Assembly: GCA_009777435.1 (NCBI GenBank)
Contig: WRLW01000036.1
Coordinates: forward strand, 1-10,519
Length of the DNA: 10,519 nucleotides
Reading direction: 5' to 3'
Source: Oscillospiraceae bacterium
GTDB lineage: Bacteria; Bacillota; Clostridia; Oscillospirales; UBA929
Part shown: piece by piece, positions 7,108 through 10,519 of the stretch
Numbering within the stretch: position 1 is the first letter of the stretch
Layout: every line of letters begins with the position of its first letter
Translations under genes and position numbers: made by a program
The notes under the pieces: generated by a model
Seen by the model: the letters and a program-made list of their open reading frames with translations, nothing else
Databases searched by the model: none
What the model was told of the DNA's origin: nothing

Positions 7108-8502
7108 CTCAAGGCTATTTTTGGGCGGCGCCGCGCCGTTTCCGCTAAAGCAAGCCGTACAGAAGGGCAGGGCACACTGCCCGCAAGCGCGCTTTAAGCC
7201 TTCTAAGCTGATATATCCCAAGCTGTCCGCGCCGATTTTCTTGCAAACCTCTTGGAGGCTCATCTTATTGGCGATCAGGTTTTCCTCGCTGTCTATATCC
7301 GTGCCGTAGTGGCAGGTATAACGGAAAGGGGGAGATGAAATCCTCATATGGACTTCCCTCGCGCCCGCGCTCTTTAAGCTCCTGACTATTTTTTCGCTTG
7401 TAGTGCCGCGAACAATGGAATCGTCCACCAGCACCACCCTTTTCCCTTTGATATTGGCCGATAAAGGGTTTAGCTTTTGCCGAACCGCACCGTCACGCTG
7501 GGTTTGCGACGGGTAGATAAAGCTTCTGCCAATGTATCGGTTTTTTACAAACCCTGAAGCCATCCGTATCCCGCTTCCCGCGCTGTAACCGCTGGCGGCT
7601 TCAAGCCCGCTGTCGGGTACGCCGCATACAATATCGGCGTCCGCGGGACATTCCTCGGCCAGCACCGCCCCCATATTAAAACGCGCGTCGTATACCGAAA
7701 GCCCGTCGATTACAGAGTCGGGGCGGGCGAAATAGACATACTCGAAAATACACAGCCCCCGCCCGTTATCATTGCCGGACAACACGGCGTTTTCATATGT
7801 TACTTCCCCGTTTTCAATAACGACGACCTCACCCGGGGTAACATCCCGCACAAACTCAAAGCCGCAAACATCCAGCGCGCAGCTTTCGGACGCGACGGCA
7901 TACCCTGTTGGGTTTCTGCCTATACACAGCGGGCGGAAGCCGTTAGGATCCCTGACGGCGAACAGCCTGTTACTGCCGCCGGCGATGACCAGCGAAAACG
8001 CTCCTTTCAATAGCTGCGCGGCCTTTATTACCCCCGATATGGTATCCTGTTCCTTTGTTATGCAATAGGCGATAAGAGAAGAAACCACCTCGCTGTCGCT
8101 TGTCGCGTTAAACCGCAAGCCGTTTTTTTGCAATTCCCCCCGTATTTCCTTAGCGTTTGTGATATTTCCGTTATGCGCCGTCGCAATTCGCCCTGTCAGG
8201 TAATCGGTGACAAAAGGGCCGACATTTGCCTTGGTGCTGCCGCCTGTCGTAGAATAACGGGTATGCCCGACGGCGGTTTTCCCTTGGTTATCTATCCTTT
8301 CTCTCGTAAAAATCTCACTGACAAGCCCTATGTCCTTTTCTATGTAAATTTTGTTGCCGTAAGCGACCGCGATGCCGGCGCCCTCCTGCCCGCGATGCTG
8401 CAAAGCCAGCAGACCGTTATATGTAACTCCGGCCGCCTCGTCCGTTGTTAAGCTGACGCCGAAAACGGCGCACTCCTCGCAAGGTTTTTCGTCAGTTCTC
8501 AT
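7105..8502 (-). CDS. purF: Amidophosphoribosyltransferase (glutamine PRPP amidotransferase)
   Basis: PurF makes phosphoribosylamine from PRPP and glutamine, the committed step of purine synthesis. It has 465 residues and two domains. The N-terminal Ntn-type class II glutaminase begins with a ten-residue propeptide; C11, in EECAVFGV, should become the N-terminal nucleophile after processing. It is followed by ALQHRGQEGAGIA, GHTRYSTTG and AHNGN. The phosphoribosyltransferase domain has the PRPP loop VVLVDDSIVRGTTS at 356-369. Cysteines C251, C397, C440 and C443 sit where the 4Fe-4S ligands of the Bacillus subtilis enzyme lie, so this is the iron-sulfur type. A further C448/C451 pair follows at the C-terminus. 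An in-frame TGA just upstream fixes ATG 8502 as the first start; an AGGAGG lies 12 bases before it. The PRPP loop and Fe-S cysteines separate it from the glutaminase-only GltB1 protein of split glutamate synthases. Confidence 0.97.
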   Translation of the reverse strand: MRTDEKPCEECAVFGVSLTTDEAAGVTYNGLLALQHRGQEGAGIAVAYGNKIYIEKDIGLVSEIFTRERIDNQGKTAVGHTRYSTTGGSTKANVGPFVTDYLTGRIATAHNGNITNAKEIRGELQKNGLRFNATSDSEVVSSLIAYCITKEQDTISGVIKAAQLLKGAFSLVIAGGSNRLFAVRDPNGFRPLCIGRNPTGYAVASESCALDVCGFEFVRDVTPGEVVVIENGEVTYENAVLSGNDNGRGLCIFEYVYFARPDSVIDGLSVYDARFNMGAVLAEECPADADIVCGVPDSGLEAASGYSAGSGIRMASGFVKNRYIGRSFIYPSQTQRDGAVRQKLNPLSANIKGKRVVLVDDSIVRGTTSEKIVRSLKSAGAREVHMRISSPPFRYTCHYGTDIDSEENLIANKMSLQEVCKKIGADSLGYISLEGLKRACGQCALPFCTACFSGNGAAPPKNSLE

Positions 8503-8514
8503 ATGTTTTCAAGA

Positions 8515-8520
8515 CCTCCT
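8515..8520 (-). promoter_or_regulatory. Ribosome binding site of purF
   Basis: AGGAGG on the minus strand, in the 21-base gap just after the stop of the GltB3-like gene. Its spacing of 12 bases to ATG 8502 is longer than usual, but no other in-frame start is available because a TGA codon lies between. Confidence 0.75.
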
Positions 8521-8523
8521 CGC

Positions 8524-9171
8524 TCAATTCGCGGTATATAACTGCTTATACGGGTTTTTGGCATTTGGCGTCAAAACATAGAACTTATCCGCCAGAAGCG
8601 ATTGGGCATCTATACCGAAGTGCTTACCGAATTCGCGCAGATAGGGCGCTATGTCTTTCAAGCCGCCGCCGGAAGCGGCCTGCGCCGTGACCTGCGCCGG
8701 CAGCTTTGCAAGCTCCTTGTCCGTCCGAATGAATATTTTGCCGCCGTGCATTCCTGTTCCGGTGAAGTTTCCGACCGGTGGCTCCTCTGAATCCAGATTA
8801 AGCACAATAATCAAACCTCCGGCGAGGTATTCCCCCAAGAAGCTGCCGACCCTGCCCCCGATGATTATAGCGGGCTTTTTGTCCTTGTATTCCTTCATAT
8901 GTATGCCGGTTCTGTATCCGGCGTTTCCGCGCACAAAAATACTCCCGCCCCGCATGGCGTAACCGAGCGCGTCGCCCGCGCCGCCGTGGATAATAACCGT
9001 TCCGCCGTTCATGGTATCGCCCACCGCGTCCTGCGCGTTGCCGTTGACCTCAACGACCCCGCCGTCCAAATACGCGGCGAGCGCGTTACCCGGCGTCCCG
9101 TTGATTGTTATACGCCCCTCTTTCATGGCGCAGCCTATATATCTCTGACCCAAGCAGTTTTCTATTGTCAT
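8524..9171 (-). CDS. Stand-alone GXGXG glutamate synthase domain-3 protein (GltB3-like)
   Basis: A 215-residue protein made mostly of the right-handed beta-helix found as the C-terminal domain of large glutamate synthase subunits, and as a separate subunit in the split archaeal-type enzyme. About 20-residue turns carrying G-x-x-G pairs are visible between 20 and 125 (for example GNAQDAVGDTMNGG, GGAGDALGYAMRGG, GNAGYRTGIHMKEYKDKKP, GGRVGSFLGEYLAGG). GMHGGKIFIRTD follows at about 140. In glutamate synthases this domain has a structural role linking the glutaminase and FMN parts. An open frame continues upstream to 9240, but the start is placed at ATG 9171 because an AGGAGG lies nine bases before it and the upstream codons are in the body of the oxidoreductase gene. 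With this start the protein seems to lack an N-terminal stretch of some 30 residues that I recall in many homologues. It follows the oxidoreductase with a TGATG overlap. The partner subunits would lie past the right edge. Confidence 0.9.
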   Translation of the reverse strand: MTIENCLGQRYIGCAMKEGRITINGTPGNALAAYLDGGVVEVNGNAQDAVGDTMNGGTVIIHGGAGDALGYAMRGGSIFVRGNAGYRTGIHMKEYKDKKPAIIIGGRVGSFLGEYLAGGLIIVLNLDSEEPPVGNFTGTGMHGGKIFIRTDKELAKLPAQVTAQAASGGGLKDIAPYLREFGKHFGIDAQSLLADKFYVLTPNAKNPYKQLYTAN

Positions 9172-10403
9172 CACACGCCGCCTCCTAACTTGTTTTGCCT
9201 GTCCTCCTTGCAAAACGCCATAAGCCCGGGTTTTTCGCACACAAGCGCGAAATCAATAGTGTCGAGCGGTTTGCGCTCACGGATAAGGCCGGTGTATATG
9301 CCGGCTCGTTCCACATTGCCGATGAGGATGTATCCGTTAAGCCTGTTATCACTGTAAAAGAGCTTCTTGTAACAGCCGTTCCCGGTTTGGGCGTAAACCT
9401 CGCCGTTATAGTTCCCGGCCGTTATGATATGCAATCCGAAAAAGCCTATGGCGTTCATGGGGATTGCCTTGTTGAAATCTTTGCCGCCGCCCGCCATATT
9501 GATTCCGGCAATTTCACCCTGCATATAGGCGTTGGGCAGCAAGGCCATAACCCTGCTCTGCCCGCTTGACACATCGAGCGTTTGGGTGCAGTCTCCCGCC
9601 GCGTAGATGTCCGGCGCCGAGGTTTCCGACTTCGCGTTTATTATAATACCCTTATCTATATCCGCGACACCCCGCAAAAGCGAGGTGTTCGGGCGGACGC
9701 CCACGGCAAGAACGAGAATATCAAACCCAACGGAGTCTCCGCTTTCTAATATGGCAATGTTATCATCAAAGCGTTTGATATTCGCGCCGAGCTTGAAGCT
9801 TATGCCCTGACGTTCCATATGCTCCTGTACCATCCCCGCGCCGCCGCCGTCCAAAATACTGGAGAGTATTCGCGGCGCGAGGTCAAGCACGGTAACGTTT
9901 TTTACCCGCGCTAAAACGCCCTCGGCGCACTTCAAGCCAATAAGCCCCGCTCCGGCAATCAATACGCGCCTGTCGGGTGAAATCATTCCGTCAAGCGTCC
10001 TCGCGTCGTCGAGGCTCATAAATGCAGTTTGATTCTTAACCGTGTCAAGACCCTCAAGCCGCGGCACAAACGCCGAGGAACCCGTCGAGGCGAGCAGTTT
10101 GTCATAGGGAACACGGCGGCCGTCAGACAAAACGGCGTGTTTTGCGCCGGCGTCAATTTCGCTTACCGACCCGTGCAGGAACGCGGCGTTATTGTCCTCA
10201 TAAAAATTATCGGGGCGGTATTTCATCGCTTGCTCAGTGACCTTGCCGAGCAGGAAATATGAGATGAGCGGGCGTGAGTATGTATGGTGCGGCTCGTCGG
10301 AAATAACGGTTATTTCTCCCGTTTTGTCAATCTGCCGGATACCTTCAATCGCGCCGATGCCCGCCGCCGAGTTGCCTATTATAACATACTTCACCGCGCT
10401 CAA
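9171..10403 (-). CDS. FAD/NAD(P)-dependent oxidoreductase associated with glutamate synthase
   Basis: A 410-residue pyridine nucleotide-disulfide oxidoreductase-type flavoprotein, close to NADH-rubredoxin reductase and the N-terminal part of NirB. The FAD-binding motif VIIGNSAAGIGAIEG is at 7-21 and HTYSRPLISY at 40-49. The NAD(P)-binding motif LIAGAGLIGLKCAEG is at 148-162, and the second FAD motif DIYAAGDC at 265-272. The C-terminal interface domain begins near 320. No redox-active CxxxxC pair is present near the N-terminus, so it is not a disulfide reductase. Sitting between a ferredoxin gene and a glutamate synthase domain gene, it most likely passes electrons from NAD(P)H to the ferredoxin and on to the FMN subunit; this is inference from context. 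The start is a TTG overlapping the ferredoxin stop, with GAGGAG five bases before it. An alternative is the GTG at 10394, which gives MKYVIIGNS and has AGGGG nine bases before it. Confidence 0.92.
   Translation of the reverse strand: MSAVKYVIIGNSAAGIGAIEGIRQIDKTGEITVISDEPHHTYSRPLISYFLLGKVTEQAMKYRPDNFYEDNNAAFLHGSVSEIDAGAKHAVLSDGRRVPYDKLLASTGSSAFVPRLEGLDTVKNQTAFMSLDDARTLDGMISPDRRVLIAGAGLIGLKCAEGVLARVKNVTVLDLAPRILSSILDGGGAGMVQEHMERQGISFKLGANIKRFDDNIAILESGDSVGFDILVLAVGVRPNTSLLRGVADIDKGIIINAKSETSAPDIYAAGDCTQTLDVSSGQSRVMALLPNAYMQGEIAGINMAGGGKDFNKAIPMNAIGFFGLHIITAGNYNGEVYAQTGNGCYKKLFYSDNRLNGYILIGNVERAGIYTGLIRERKPLDTIDFALVCEKPGLMAFCKEDRQNKLGGGV
9181..9186 (-). promoter_or_regulatory. Ribosome binding site of the GltB3-like gene (decides the start)
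   Basis: A perfect AGGAGG on the minus strand, nine bases before ATG 9171 and inside the last codons of the oxidoreductase gene. It supports the short 215-residue protein over the longer open frame that begins at 9240. Confidence 0.85.
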
Positions 10404-10519
10404 CCCCTCTCCTCAAACACAATTGCGCCGTTCGGACAGCCCTTTACGCACACAGGGGTACCACCGGCTGCCGCTGAACACAGCTCGCATTTCTGCACGG
10501 CGCCCCCGTCCGATACGGA
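10400..10519 (-). CDS. 4Fe-4S ferredoxin-type protein, C-terminal end (partial)
   Basis: The last 39 codons of an open frame entering from the right edge, too short to be listed by a length-limited gene caller. The peptide contains KCELC, then PVC, then GCPNGAIVFEERG and a TGA at 10402-10400. The cysteines C-x2-C-x9-C-x3-C-P are those of a 4Fe-4S cluster of the kind in HycB/CooF-like electron-transfer subunits, where the second and third cysteines are separated by a longer loop. The upstream half, presumably with further clusters, is outside the window. Its stop overlaps the TTG start of the flavoprotein. The neighbourhood suggests it carries electrons between that flavoprotein and the FMN subunit of a split glutamate synthase. 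Whether it is a separate small protein or the end of a larger fused subunit cannot be told here. Confidence 0.85.
   Translation of the reverse strand, partial: SVSDGGAVQKCELCSAAAGGTPVCVKGCPNGAIVFEERG

Larger units (their letters stand above)
1..10519 (-). other. Single tightly packed operon of glutamine-linked genes
   Basis: All eight coding regions lie on the minus strand. The junctions, in transcription order, are: ferredoxin/oxidoreductase overlap (TTGA), oxidoreductase/GltB3-like overlap (TGATG), 21 bases to purF, 10 bases to carA, 14-base overlap to carB-dapF, ATGA overlap to guaA, and 4 bases to pyrG. There is no room for a terminator or a promoter of ordinary size outside coding sequence, so co-transcription is the simplest reading. 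The promoter and any leader control element must be beyond the right edge. Nothing of more than 21 bases is non-coding in this window. Confidence 0.88.

Noticed and set aside
7095..7175. 27-codon upstream extension of carA
   Set aside because: It overlaps the end of purF, lacks family resemblance, and ATG 7094 has a good ribosome site and the expected CarA N-terminus.
7105..8502. Possibility that this class II glutaminase is the GltB1 subunit of the split glutamate synthase next door
   Set aside because: It has a complete phosphoribosyltransferase domain with the PRPP loop VVLVDDSIVRGTTS and Fe-S cysteines, which define PurF.
9172..9240. 23-codon upstream extension of the GltB3-like gene
   Set aside because: It runs through the end of the oxidoreductase gene in another frame, gives an arginine-rich sequence unlike the family, and the perfect AGGAGG points to ATG 9171.

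Overview
The whole window is one strand of a bacterial chromosome and is read entirely on the minus strand, from right to left. The base composition is moderately GC-rich. PurF has a short propeptide and iron-sulfur cysteines. The split, 'archaeal-type' glutamate synthase parts are joined to a ferredoxin and an FAD oxidoreductase. The strong AGGAGG-type ribosome binding sites and the dense gene packing fit an anaerobic member of the Clostridia (Bacillota), possibly the Oscillospirales. This placement is inferred from family resemblance; there is no rRNA or other direct taxonomic marker.

Layout in transcription order: the 3' end of a 4Fe-4S ferredoxin (right edge to 10400); an FAD/NAD(P)-dependent oxidoreductase (10403-9171); a stand-alone GXGXG glutamate synthase domain-3 protein (9171-8524); purF (8502-7105); carA (7094-6042); a very long carB whose C-terminus is fused in frame to a complete diaminopimelate epimerase, dapF (6055-2114); guaA (2117-621); and the 5' part of pyrG (616 to the left edge). 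Every junction is an overlap or a gap of at most 21 bases. No stretch lacks a gene, and no internal promoter or terminator is evident, so this looks like the middle of one long polycistronic operon that continues past both edges.

Functionally the genes centre on glutamine. The first three are the electron-transfer and accessory parts of a glutamate synthase, which turns glutamine plus 2-oxoglutarate into two glutamates. PurF, CarA/CarB, GuaA and PyrG are four of the main glutamine amidotransfer steps of purine and pyrimidine synthesis, and each spends one glutamine amide and releases glutamate. The window therefore groups glutamine-to-glutamate recycling with the big nucleotide consumers of glutamine nitrogen.

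The strongest oddity is the CarB-DapF fusion of 1313 residues. It joins carbamoyl phosphate synthesis to the epimerase step of lysine and peptidoglycan precursor synthesis. Both parts carry their expected catalytic motifs and nothing suggests a frameshift. A weaker observation is that CarB's allosteric (MGS-like) domain, now internal to the fusion, departs from the usual effector-site consensus.
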